Shown here one piece after another: positions 16,156-23,553 of a DNA stretch of 64,000 nt. Positions within the stretch are counted from its first letter, which is position 1, and each line of letters starts with the position of its first letter. This DNA comes from Dokdonella fugitiva (lineage in GTDB: Bacteria > Pseudomonadota > Gammaproteobacteria > Xanthomonadales > Rhodanobacteraceae). The position numbers and the translations under genes were made by a program. The notes below the pieces were generated by a model, which had not been told where the DNA came from, made no database searches, and was given only the letters and a program-made list of their open reading frames with translations. The stretch lies in assembly GCF_014138265.1 (NCBI RefSeq), contig NZ_JACGXL010000002.1, forward strand, positions 558,001 to 622,000. The letters run 5' to 3'.

Positions 16156-16953
16156 TCAGCGCGTCGTATCGTCGCTTCGCGGCGGCGGCCGGCTTCCCCG
16201 TGGCGGTCCGTCGCGCGCGCTGTCGACGAAATGGTGCAGCAGGTGCGCGCCGGCGATGCGACCATCGCCGTCATGGTCGAACTCGGGATGCCATTGCACG
16301 CCGAGCACGAATGCGTCGGCGTCCGCGCGGACGGCCTCGATGCAGCTGTCCGCCTCGCAGGTCGCCTCGACGACGAGGCCATCGCCGAGGCGTGCGACCG
16401 CCTGGCGGTGCGCGGAGCTGACGCGACCGCCGGCGATGCCGTACAGCTGCGCGAGCCGGCCGCCTTCGCTGAAGGACACGCGATGCGCGTGCGCCGCGTA
16501 GGCGGGCGGATCGCTGTGGTGCTTCGCCTCGGTCGCGTCGAGGTCGCGCAGCGTCCCGCCGTAGGCGACGTTGATGAGTTGCAGGCCGCGGCAGATGCCG
16601 AGCACGGGCTTGCCGAGCGCGCGGAACGCCTCGAGCAGGGCGAACTCGAACGCGTCGCGCGCACGGTCCAGCGGCGTGAGGTCGTCGGCCGAGCGGGCGA
16701 GGTTGGTGCCGCCCTGCAGGAGCAGCCCGTCGCAGCATTGCGCATACGCGATCGCCGCGGACGTCGCGCGTGCCGGCGTCGCGGCGAGGCCGGTGCCGAC
16801 GACGAGTGCGCCCACGTCGGCGAGGCGATCGAGCAACGTGCGCTCGAAGAACACCTGCTGGCGTGTCCACGCACCGCCGGCGGCGGCATCGCCGCCGAAC
16901 AGGCGCGGCGCCACGGCGATGCGCGCGGCAGGGATGTCGTCTCGTGCTTGCAT
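16156..16953 (-). CDS. Class I amidotransferase/peptidase C26; candidate gamma-glutamyl-CDP-amidate hydrolase (Cj1417-like)
   Basis: A 265-residue glutamine-amidotransferase-fold hydrolase. The nucleophile sits in LGICRGLQLIN (Cys121) and the catalytic dyad in GVQWHPEF (His222, Glu224). The QGGTN and HH/H-rich substrate loop resembles PuuD-type gamma-glutamyl hydrolases. In the phosphoramidate pathway Cj1417 cleaves CDP-L-glutamine to cytidine diphosphoramidate and glutamate. Taken alone it could be a gamma-glutamyl-GABA hydrolase. The adjacent kinase and nucleotidyltransferase favour the former. ATG has GGAGG 6 nt upstream. Confidence 0.8.
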   Translation of the reverse strand: MQARDDIPAARIAVAPRLFGGDAAAGGAWTRQQVFFERTLLDRLADVGALVVGTGLAATPARATSAAIAYAQCCDGLLLQGGTNLARSADDLTPLDRARDAFEFALLEAFRALGKPVLGICRGLQLINVAYGGTLRDLDATEAKHHSDPPAYAAHAHRVSFSEGGRLAQLYGIAGGRVSSAHRQAVARLGDGLVVEATCEADSCIEAVRADADAFVLGVQWHPEFDHDGDGRIAGAHLLHHFVDSARDGPPRGSRPPPRSDDTTR

Positions 16954-17000
16954 GGCCGCCTCCGGCGTCGGCGGATCATAGCGCTGCGCGCGCGTCCGGC

Positions 17001-18107
17001 TCAGAACAGTTCACCCTGCGGCGACGCCGCGCGCGGCGGCGCGAACCGCGACGTGTCGAGGCCGAGCTCGCGTTGCGCGTTGATGCCGTGGCGACGGCAG
17101 GCGAGCCGGAAGCGCTGGCGCACGAGCTCGGCGAACTCGCCTTCGCCGCGCATGCGCGAGCCGAAGCGCGCGTCGTTGTCCTTGCCGCCGCGCATCTGGC
17201 GGATCAGGCTCATCACGTGCTCGGCGCGTTCGGGCACGTTCAGCGCGAGCCAGTCCTTGAACAGGTCCTTGAGTTCGTGCGGCAGGCGCAGGATCGTGTA
17301 GCCCGCGTGGCGCGCGCCGGCCACCGCGGCGCGCCCGAGGATCTGCTCGATCCAGCGGTCGGTCACCATCGGGATGATCGGTGCGACCATCACGCCGCAC
17401 GGCACGCCCGCCGCGTTCAGCGCGGCGACGGCTTCCAGGCGCCGGTGCGGCGCACTCGCGCGCGGCTCGAGCGTGCTCGACAGGCGGTTGTCGAGCGAGG
17501 TCACCGAGACGAACGCGTGCACGAGGCGCGCCTTCGCCATCGGGACGAGCAGGTCGAGGTCGCGCTCGACCAATGCGTTCTTCGTGATGATCGTGCACGG
17601 GTGATTGCACTCGGCCAGCACTTCCAGCACCGAACGCGTGATGCGGTAACGACGCTCGATCGGCTGGTACGGATCGGTGTTCGCGCCGAGGTTGATCGGC
17701 GAGCAGGCGTAGCCGCGCTTGGCGAGTTCGACGCGCAGGAGTTCGGCGGCGTTGGTCTTGGCGAACAGCTTGGTCTCGAAGTCGATGCCGGCCGAGAGGT
17801 TCAGGTACGCGTGCGACGGGCGTGCATAGCAGTAGACGCAGCCGTGTTCGCAGCCGCGGTACGGATTGATCGACTGCTCGAAATGGATGTCGGGCGAATC
17901 GTTGCGGCTGATGATCGAGCGCGCGCGCTCCGCGGTGACGACCGTGTCCGGTCGCGGCGCGGGCTCGTCGTCGCGATGCCAGCCGTCGTCCTCGCGCGTC
18001 TTCGCGACGCCCTCGAAGCGGCCTTCGGGGTTCGACGCCGCGCCGCGGCCCTTGATGCGTGCGGGCGCATCGAGGCGGTTCGGGTCGGTCGGCGGTCGCG
18101 GTTTCAT
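17001..18107 (-). CDS. PA0069-family radical SAM protein
   Basis: A 368-residue radical SAM enzyme with the 4Fe-4S ligating motif CEHGCVYC (Cys86, Cys90, Cys93). The flanking signature INPYRGCEHGCVYCYARPSH is characteristic of the PA0069/SplB-like group. Downstream strands carry GANTDPYQPIER and ITKNALVERD. The biological substrate of the group is, to my knowledge, not established. It reads in the same direction as the phosphoramidate-type cluster and stops 47 nt before its first gene. Co-transcription is possible but not required by content. Confidence 0.88.
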   Translation of the reverse strand: MKPRPPTDPNRLDAPARIKGRGAASNPEGRFEGVAKTREDDGWHRDDEPAPRPDTVVTAERARSIISRNDSPDIHFEQSINPYRGCEHGCVYCYARPSHAYLNLSAGIDFETKLFAKTNAAELLRVELAKRGYACSPINLGANTDPYQPIERRYRITRSVLEVLAECNHPCTIITKNALVERDLDLLVPMAKARLVHAFVSVTSLDNRLSSTLEPRASAPHRRLEAVAALNAAGVPCGVMVAPIIPMVTDRWIEQILGRAAVAGARHAGYTILRLPHELKDLFKDWLALNVPERAEHVMSLIRQMRGGKDNDARFGSRMRGEGEFAELVRQRFRLACRRHGINAQRELGLDTSRFAPPRAASPQGELF

Positions 18108-18254
18108 CGCGGCGAGTATGCGCCGGCGCGTCTCAGCGGGTGCGATCGCACGGGGGCGAGGCGGGCGCACCACGAAGGTGAGCCAGGCGCCGATCGCCGC
18201 GAAGGACGGCACGGACTGACGGGAGGCGCCCGCCTGCCGATCGCTTTCGGCGCG

Positions 18255-18794
18255 CTAGTCGCGTGCGTCGCCCGCGCGTGCGTCGCGCGCATCCGCCCGA
18301 CGCAGGATGCCGTGGCGGCCGAGGTCGGCCGGCTCCTCGCCGACCAGTCCATGCATGAAATCGAGCGCGCGCGCGACCACGCCGCCGACCGGCTCCCAGT
18401 ACGCCGCGTCGCGCACGCGCACGCGCAGCACCGCGAGATGCGGGTCGTCCTTGCCCTGCGGGAAGAACACGCGTTGCGGCAACGTCCACAGCTCGTCGAC
18501 CGTCGCGCGCTCGCGGTCGACGCGCGCGCTGCCGCGCACCGACACGTAGCGCTGCCGGCGCGGATCGGAGAACGCGAGGTTGACGTCGGCGTGCTCGTCG
18601 AGCTGGGCGACCTTGAAGCTGTCGATCGCCGTGAAGAACACGAATTCGCCGCCGGCGTCGAGTTTCAGTACCTGCAGCGGACGGCTCACCATCGAGCCGT
18701 CCTCCGCGTGCGTGGTCATCATCGCGACGTCGATGCCGTCGACGAGTTCGGCGAGCCGGCCGAGCTCGACCGTCCGCTGGTCCTCGATCTTCAT
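18255..18794 (-). CDS. Pyridoxamine 5'-phosphate oxidase-like general stress protein (GSP26 family)
   Basis: A 179-residue FMN-binding split-barrel protein. The beginning (LAELVDGIDVAMMTTHAEDG, then MVSRPLQVLK) and the middle block FFTAIDSFKVAQLDEHADVNLAF, followed by RQRYVSVRGSARV, are typical of the general-stress-protein-26 PPOX subfamily. The last 25 residues are low-complexity (RRADARDARAGDARD). The gene stands alone between the radical SAM gene and ada, all on the minus strand. The ATG has a GGGAGCAGG ribosome-binding stretch. Confidence 0.88.
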   Translation of the reverse strand: MKIEDQRTVELGRLAELVDGIDVAMMTTHAEDGSMVSRPLQVLKLDAGGEFVFFTAIDSFKVAQLDEHADVNLAFSDPRRQRYVSVRGSARVDRERATVDELWTLPQRVFFPQGKDDPHLAVLRVRVRDAAYWEPVGGVVARALDFMHGLVGEEPADLGRHGILRRADARDARAGDARD

Positions 18795-18840
18795 GGCCTG
18801 CTCCCTGGATGGATTCGCCGCCACCGTCCCACCTTTCGCG

Positions 18841-19923
18841 TTAATCGCGCGTGACCGGCGCGCCGCCGCGCGCGCGCCGTTCAACGTCGATCAAGGTGCG
18901 CTTGCGCGTCAGGCCCCAGCGGTAGCCGCCGAGCGCGCCGTCGCCGCGGATCACCCGATGGCACGGCACCAGCACGGCGACGCGGTTGCTCGCGCAGGCG
19001 GAGGCGACCGCGCGCGTCGCGCGCGGTGCGTCGATCGCGGCCGCGGCTTCGGCGTAGGAGACGACCTCGCCGTACGGGATGCGGCGCAGGTAGTTCCACA
19101 CGCGCACCTGGAACGCGGTGCCGCGCAGGTCGAGCGGCAGGTCGAGATCGGGCGTGCGCCCTTCGAGGTGCTCGTTCAGCGCGATCATCCAGGCGTCGAA
19201 CGCCTGCCGTGCCTCGTCGCGCATCGGCGCGAGCCGCGCCTGCGGGAACTCCGCGGCGAGTGCGGCGAGCAGCGCGTCGCGGTCCTCGCCGAACTGCAGG
19301 AAGCAGATGCCGCGATCGGTCGCGCCGATGCAGGCGAGTCCGAGCGGCGTGCTGCCGGTCGCATGCGAGATCTCGAGGCCGGCGCCGCCGCTGCGGTACT
19401 GCTTCGGCGTCATGCCGAGCGAACCCGGCGCGCGCTCGTACAGGCCGCGACTCGAGCCGAGCCCGGCATCGTAGATCGCGTCGGTGACCGAGGCGGAATG
19501 GCGCAGCGCGTGGCGCACGCGGCGCATGCGCGCGTTCTCGATGTAGTCGCCGGGCGTGATCGTGAGGTAACGCTTGAACAGGCGGTTGAGCTGGAACACG
19601 TCGCGGCCGGCCGCCTGCGCGAGTGCGGCACCGTCGGGGAGTTCGTCCGGCGCGGCGTCGATGCGCCGGCACAGCGCGAGCAGCAGCGCGACTTCGGGGT
19701 CGTCCTGCCAGCGCTCGAGCGGGCGGCAGCGCTTGCACGGGCGCAGGCCGGCCGCGGCGGCCGCGGCAGGGTCTTCGAAGAAGCGCACGTTCTCGCGGCG
19801 CGGCCGGCGCGAAGCGCAGGACGGCCGGCAGTACACGCCGGTGGTCGTCACGCCGTAGACGAAGCGCCGGTCCATCGTGGCGTCGCGCTCGAGCACCGCC
19901 TGCCATTTCATCGTGTCGTTCAT
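18841..19923 (-). CDS. ada: Ada: alkylation-damage regulator and O6-methylguanine-DNA methyltransferase
   Basis: A 360-residue full-length Ada. The N-terminal Zn-thiolate domain has Cys32, Cys36 (YCRPSC), Cys63 and Cys66 (CKRC), with one of these accepting methyl groups from phosphotriesters. An AraC-type HTH follows, including YIENARMRRVRHAL and a SRGLYERAPGSLGMTPKQYR second helix. The C-terminal MGMT domain carries the active PCHRV (Cys321). Methylated Ada activates its own promoter and repair genes. ATG 19923 follows GGAGAGACGGC. A large inverted repeat lies about 50 bp upstream, in the divergent spacer to the GST gene. Confidence 0.95.
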   Translation of the reverse strand: MNDTMKWQAVLERDATMDRRFVYGVTTTGVYCRPSCASRRPRRENVRFFEDPAAAAAAGLRPCKRCRPLERWQDDPEVALLLALCRRIDAAPDELPDGAALAQAAGRDVFQLNRLFKRYLTITPGDYIENARMRRVRHALRHSASVTDAIYDAGLGSSRGLYERAPGSLGMTPKQYRSGGAGLEISHATGSTPLGLACIGATDRGICFLQFGEDRDALLAALAAEFPQARLAPMRDEARQAFDAWMIALNEHLEGRTPDLDLPLDLRGTAFQVRVWNYLRRIPYGEVVSYAEAAAAIDAPRATRAVASACASNRVAVLVPCHRVIRGDGALGGYRWGLTRKRTLIDVERRARGGAPVTRD

Positions 19924-19975
19924 GCCGTCTCTCCATCGGGTCGATGGGGGCATGCTCGCGCCGGCGCAAGCCGCC

Positions 19976-20040
19976 GGCCATCCGCGCCTTGCGCCGCATG
20001 TCGGCCGCCGTCACCGATGCCGCGCAAGGCGCGGATGGCC
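19976..20040. repeat. 19-bp perfect inverted repeat in the ada/GST divergent spacer
   Basis: The arms at 19976-19994 (begins GGCCATCCGC) and 20022-20040 (ends GCGGATGGCC) are exact reverse complements, separated by 27 nt. The feature fills the middle of a 167-bp spacer between two divergent start codons. It could be a dispersed intergenic repeat or a regulatory hairpin. No T-tract accompanies it. Confidence 0.75.
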
Positions 20041-20090
20041 GCGCCGGCCCGCGTTGGCGATGCTGCGGCATCCTTCCACGGAGTGCCGCC

Positions 20091-20795
20091 ATGCTCACCC
20101 TGTACGACTACCTTCCTTCGCAGAACGGCTGGAAGGTGCGCCAGCTGCTCGCCCACATCGGCCTGCCGTATCGCAGCGAGTTCGTCGCGATCTTCGACGG
20201 CGAGGGCCAGTCCGCGGAGTATCGGCGCATCAATCCGACCGGCACCGTCCCGGCGATCCGCCTCGACGACGGCCGCACGCTCGCCGAATCGAACGCGATC
20301 CTCGCCTTCCTCGCCGAAGGCACGCCGTACCTGCCCGGCGACGCCTTTGGCCGCGCCAAGGTGCTGCAGTGGCTGTCGTTCGAACAGGAACGCGTCGAGT
20401 CGACGATCGGCGCGCTGCGCCACTGGCGCCTCACCGGCAAGCTCGCGCGGCGCCCGCCCGAGCTCGTCGCGATGAAGCACGACGCTGCGCTGCGCGCGCT
20501 CGCGATCCTCGACGCGGAATTCGCCACGCGAGCATTCGCTGCCGGCGACGCCTACACGATCGCCGACATCGCGCTGTTCGCCTACGCCGCGCATGCCGAA
20601 CAGGCCGGTTGCGCGCTGCAGCCGTTCGCGCATTTCCGGGGCTGGCTCGCGCGCGTGCGCGCACAGCCGGGGCACCTGGCAACGACGCACGCGTACGCGA
20701 TCGATCCGCATTCGACGCGCGAGCTGCCGCGTGCGCCCTTGCCCGCCGAGGTCCTCGCGCACGAAGTGGACATCGCCGTCGCCGGAGCGGGCTGA
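20091..20795 (+). CDS. Glutathione S-transferase family protein
   Basis: A 234-residue GST. The thioredoxin-like N-terminal domain begins MLTLYDYLPSQNGWKVR and contains the cis-Pro loop NPTGTVPAIRL and the glutathione-binding LAESNAIL. The helical C-terminal domain carries AGDAYTIADIALFAY. It conjugates or reduces electrophiles with glutathione. ATG follows GGAG at 8 nt spacing. Its stop lies 3 nt from the stop of the convergent yaiI gene. Confidence 0.92.
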   Translation: MLTLYDYLPSQNGWKVRQLLAHIGLPYRSEFVAIFDGEGQSAEYRRINPTGTVPAIRLDDGRTLAESNAILAFLAEGTPYLPGDAFGRAKVLQWLSFEQERVESTIGALRHWRLTGKLARRPPELVAMKHDAALRALAILDAEFATRAFAAGDAYTIADIALFAYAAHAEQAGCALQPFAHFRGWLARVRAQPGHLATTHAYAIDPHSTRELPRAPLPAEVLAHEVDIAVAGAG

Positions 20796-20798
20796 GGT

Positions 20799-21251
20799 TC
20801 AGGCGCGCGCGACGCGCGCGAGCAGGCGGTCGAGCTGGTTCGCGAACGCGCGCGCATCGCGTGCGTCGTACGCGGACGGCCCGCCCGTGTCGACGCCGGC
20901 GCCGCGCAGGCTGTCCATGAAGTCGCGCATCGACAGCTGCTGGCGCACATTCTCGGCGGTGTAGAGCTCGCCGCGCGGATTGAGCGCGGTGATGCCCTTG
21001 TCGACGAGGTCGGCCGCGAGCGGGATGTCGTGGGTGACGACGAGGTCGCCCGGCTCGGCCCAGCCGGCGATCGCGCGATCGGCCGCGTCGAGCGTGCGCT
21101 CGACCGTGCGTCGGCTGATCAGCGCCGAGCGCGGCACCGCGATCGGCTGGTTGGCGACGAGCACGAGTTCGATGCGCAGCCGTTCGGCGGCGCGATAGAG
21201 GATGTCCTTGACCGCGCGCGGGCACGCGTCGGCGTCGACCCAGATCTTCAT
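20799..21251 (-). CDS. yaiI: UPF0178/YaiI family protein (NYN-like)
   Basis: A 150-residue protein matching the YaiI/YqxD family from end to end. It starts MKIWVDADACPRAVKDIL. Conserved acidic sites also appear in GDLVVTHDIPLAADLVDKG, and the C-terminal block carries GGPSAYDARDARAFANQLDRL. The acidic residues suggest a PIN/NYN-type nuclease core, but the family function is not established. It is convergent with the GST gene and divergent from the Lys-rich protein gene. Confidence 0.93.
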   Translation of the reverse strand: MKIWVDADACPRAVKDILYRAAERLRIELVLVANQPIAVPRSALISRRTVERTLDAADRAIAGWAEPGDLVVTHDIPLAADLVDKGITALNPRGELYTAENVRQQLSMRDFMDSLRGAGVDTGGPSAYDARDARAFANQLDRLLARVARA

Positions 21252-21393
21252 GCTTCCCGCCGCATTTCGCTTTAGGATGAGTATGCCCTGCCGCGCGGCG
21301 CGTGGTTCGGGAGCGGTAAAGCCAGGCTCTGCTACTCACGCAAGGCCGCGCGGATCGGTGTGCGGCCCGGTTCACGAACAGCGAGGTACCGAC

Positions 21394-22134
21394 ATGAAGC
21401 GAGTCGCATCGAAGAAGTCCGCGGCGAAGAAGGCGGTGAAGAAGGCCGCGAAGAAGTCCGCCGCCCGCAAGGTCGCGAAGAAGGCGGCGAAGAAGGTCAC
21501 GCGCAGCCCCGCGCGCGTCGCGGCGAAGAAGGCCGTGAAGAAGGTCGCCCGCAAGGCGGCGAAGAAGGTCGTGAAGAAGGCGGTCGTGCGCAAGCCCGCG
21601 CCGAGGAAGGCCGCCGTGAAGAAGGCCGTGAAGAAGGCGGCACCGAAGAAGGTCGTCGCGAAGAAGCCGGTCGCGAAGAAGGCCGTCGTCGCGAAGAAGG
21701 CGGTCGTGGCAGCGAAGCCGGCACCGGCCGCACGCCCGATCGCTGCGCCCGTGGTCAAGCCTGCGGCGCCGCCGGCACCCAAGCCCGCGATGGCCGCGCC
21801 AGCGCGACCGGTCGCGGCCGCGCCGAAACCCGTCGCACCCAGGCCGGCCGCTGCCGCGGCGCCGAAGCCCGCGCCGATGCCGAAACCGGCGCCACCCGCG
21901 CCGCCGGCTGCGATACCGCCTGCGCCGAAGCCGGCCGCGTCGTCGGCCATGCCTGCCGCCGCCGGCGCCGCCGCAGGCGCGATCAGTGCCGAGGTCGCGA
22001 TGCAGCACTTCCGCGACGCGTTGCGCGCCAAGCAGGAACGCGTGCGCCAGGGGCCGGTCTATCCCGCACCGAATGCGTACACCGGCCGCCATGACACTGC
22101 GACGACCGGCGAAGGCGACGACGGCGACGAGTGA
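21394..22134 (+). CDS. Lys/Ala-rich histone H1-like protein (AlgP-type)
   Basis: A 246-residue, highly basic low-complexity protein. Residues 1-110 are imperfect KKA/AAKK/KAVKK repeats like the C-terminal tail of histone H1 or AlgP. Residues 110-190 are Ala/Pro-rich with APKP repeats. The last 50 residues are different: a short helical segment (AISAEVAMQHFRDALRAKQE) and an acidic tail (GEGDDGDE). It probably binds DNA non-specifically and affects nucleoid structure or promoter access. GAGGTACC precedes the ATG. The repeats at DNA level (runs of AAGAAGGC) are coding and could vary in number between strains. Confidence 0.85.
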   Translation: MKRVASKKSAAKKAVKKAAKKSAARKVAKKAAKKVTRSPARVAAKKAVKKVARKAAKKVVKKAVVRKPAPRKAAVKKAVKKAAPKKVVAKKPVAKKAVVAKKAVVAAKPAPAARPIAAPVVKPAAPPAPKPAMAAPARPVAAAPKPVAPRPAAAAAPKPAPMPKPAPPAPPAAIPPAPKPAASSAMPAAAGAAAGAISAEVAMQHFRDALRAKQERVRQGPVYPAPNAYTGRHDTATTGEGDDGDE

Positions 22135-22319
22135 GCTGCGTCGATCGGGCCTGGCGGTACCTGCCGCGCGCCGGCGGGTACCGAAGCGACCCTGACCCGC
22201 GTTCGATGTCCAGGCACGTCCACGCGGGGACTTGTATCCGGTCGCGGCGTCGCCACGTCGGGGCGACGCCCGGGCCGGCGTGATGCCGGCGCCGCGTCCA
22301 CCCCGCCGAGGAGCCCCGC

Positions 22320-22832
22320 ATGACGCTGTCGATGTACGAAGCTTCGATCCCCGTGTTCAAACGAGCGCTGACCCAGCTGTCGGCCGTGCTGCACAAGGCC
22401 GCGGCGCATGCCGAGGCGAAGAAGTTCGATCCGGCGGTGCTCGTGAACGCACGCCTCGCGCCGGACATGCTGCCACTGTCGCGGCAGATCCAGATCGCCT
22501 CCGATCACGCGCGCGGCGCGGCCGCGCGCCTCGCCGGGCTCGCACGCCCGCCCGTGCCCGACAACGAAACCACGCTCGACGACCTGCAGGCGCGCATCGC
22601 CGCGACGCTCGCCTACATCGACGGCTTCACGCCGGCGCAGATCGACGGCAGCGAAGCGCGCGAGATCACGTTGCCGCTGCGCACCGGTGAAGTGAAGATC
22701 CAGGGGCAGCCGTACCTGCTGCACTTCGCGTTCCCGAACTTCTGGTTCCACGTGACCGTCGCCTACGCGATCCTGCGCCACAACGGCGTCGACATCGGCA
22801 AGCAGGATTTCCTCGGCCCGCTGCCGACCTGA
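22320..22832 (+). CDS. DUF1993 domain protein
   Basis: A 170-residue DUF1993 protein. It starts MTLSMYEASIPVFKRALTQL and includes the family blocks LAPDMLPLSRQIQIASDHA and FAFPNFWFHVTVAYAILRHN followed by GVDIGKQDFLG. The fold is related to DinB-like four-helix bundles and its function is unknown. A strong GAGGAG lies 6 nt before the ATG. A stem-loop terminator follows 6 nt after its stop and serves mainly the convergent lipoprotein gene. The 185 bp upstream of this gene holds no other gene. Confidence 0.92.
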   Translation: MTLSMYEASIPVFKRALTQLSAVLHKAAAHAEAKKFDPAVLVNARLAPDMLPLSRQIQIASDHARGAAARLAGLARPPVPDNETTLDDLQARIAATLAYIDGFTPAQIDGSEAREITLPLRTGEVKIQGQPYLLHFAFPNFWFHVTVAYAILRHNGVDIGKQDFLGPLPT

Positions 22833-22838
22833 GCCCAC

Positions 22839-22871
22839 GAAAAACGACGCCGCGCGCGAGCGCGGCGTCGT
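22839..22871 (-). terminator. Intrinsic terminator of the lipoprotein gene
   Basis: A 12-bp perfect stem (22844-22855 with 22860-22871) has a GNRA-type loop. On the minus strand the stem is followed directly by five Ts. On the plus strand there is no T-tract, but the hairpin may still affect readthrough from the DUF1993 gene. Confidence 0.85.
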
Positions 22872-22892
22872 CGGGCGCATCGGGCGGCTCGA

Positions 22893-23420
22893 CTACTGCT
22901 TGAGCTTGCTCGCCGCCGTCTCGGTATTGTCGAGTTCGGACTTCGCATGCTGGCGCTGCGCGTCGGCATTCGCCTTCGCCATGTCCTTGCACGCGCCCTG
23001 CTGGGCGTCCGGCAGCGTGCCGCACTTCTGCACGGCGACGTTGTAGTCGGCGTCGGCCTGGGTCAGCGCGACGTCGTAGCGCGCCTTCGCGTCCTTGATC
23101 ATCGCGTCGGACTGCTCCTCGGCGACGTCCTGGCCGGTCTTGCGTTCGACCTTCTCGGCGGCCGCGCTCGCGTCGTTGATCTTCGCGCCCGCGTCGGCAT
23201 TCGCCTTTTCCACTTCGGCGTTCGCCTGCGCGCGCGCCGCGTCGACCTTCTGCCGGGCCTCGGCCGAGACCTCGGCGGCCTTCTGCTGCGCCTTGGCGAC
23301 GTCCTGCGCGGCCTTGTCCTGCGCCTTGGCGACGTCCTGCTGCGCCTCTTCCGGAGACTTGCCGCAGCCGGCGAGCGCGACCGCCCCGCCGAGCACCATG
23401 AGCCAACCGAATCTGTTCAT
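22893..23420 (-). CDS. Coiled-coil lipoprotein of unknown function
   Basis: A 175-residue predicted lipoprotein with lipobox LAGC (Cys19). Residues 25-105 are a long Ala/Lys/Glu heptad-rich coiled coil with repeats of the type VAKAQDKAAQD and AEARQKVDAARAQANAEVEK. A C-terminal region with two Cys (VQKCGTLPDAQQGAC) could be a disulfide loop. ATG 23420 is preferred over a GTG two codons upstream because GAGG lies 7 nt before it. It has its own intrinsic terminator. It is probably a periplasm-facing stress or cell-envelope protein. No named family was recognised. Confidence 0.8.
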   Translation of the reverse strand: MNRFGWLMVLGGAVALAGCGKSPEEAQQDVAKAQDKAAQDVAKAQQKAAEVSAEARQKVDAARAQANAEVEKANADAGAKINDASAAAEKVERKTGQDVAEEQSDAMIKDAKARYDVALTQADADYNVAVQKCGTLPDAQQGACKDMAKANADAQRQHAKSELDNTETAASKLKQ

Positions 23421-23541
23421 GCGCACACCTCATCCATGCCGACACGTTCGGCGACGATGCATCGTTGAAGCCAGGCGCTTTACGCGAAATGAACACCTCC
23501 TCGGCATGCCGGCCAGCGTTCAGCCGCGCCCGTGCGCCCGC

Positions 23542-23547
23542 TAGAAT
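23542..23547 (+). promoter_or_regulatory. -10 box placing transcription start at the ATG (leaderless)
   Basis: TAGAAT is followed by exactly 6 nt and then the ATG of the sterol-desaturase-family gene. No Shine-Dalgarno sequence fits in between, so the mRNA is probably leaderless. The -35 region (TTCAGC) is weak. Confidence 0.5.
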
Positions 23548-23553
23548 GCGCGC

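Noticed and set aside
21400..21720. Tandem AAGAAGGC-like DNA repeats resembling a repeat array
   Set aside because: They are in-frame codons of a Lys/Ala-rich protein with irregular unit length and no spacers, so not a CRISPR array or non-coding satellite.
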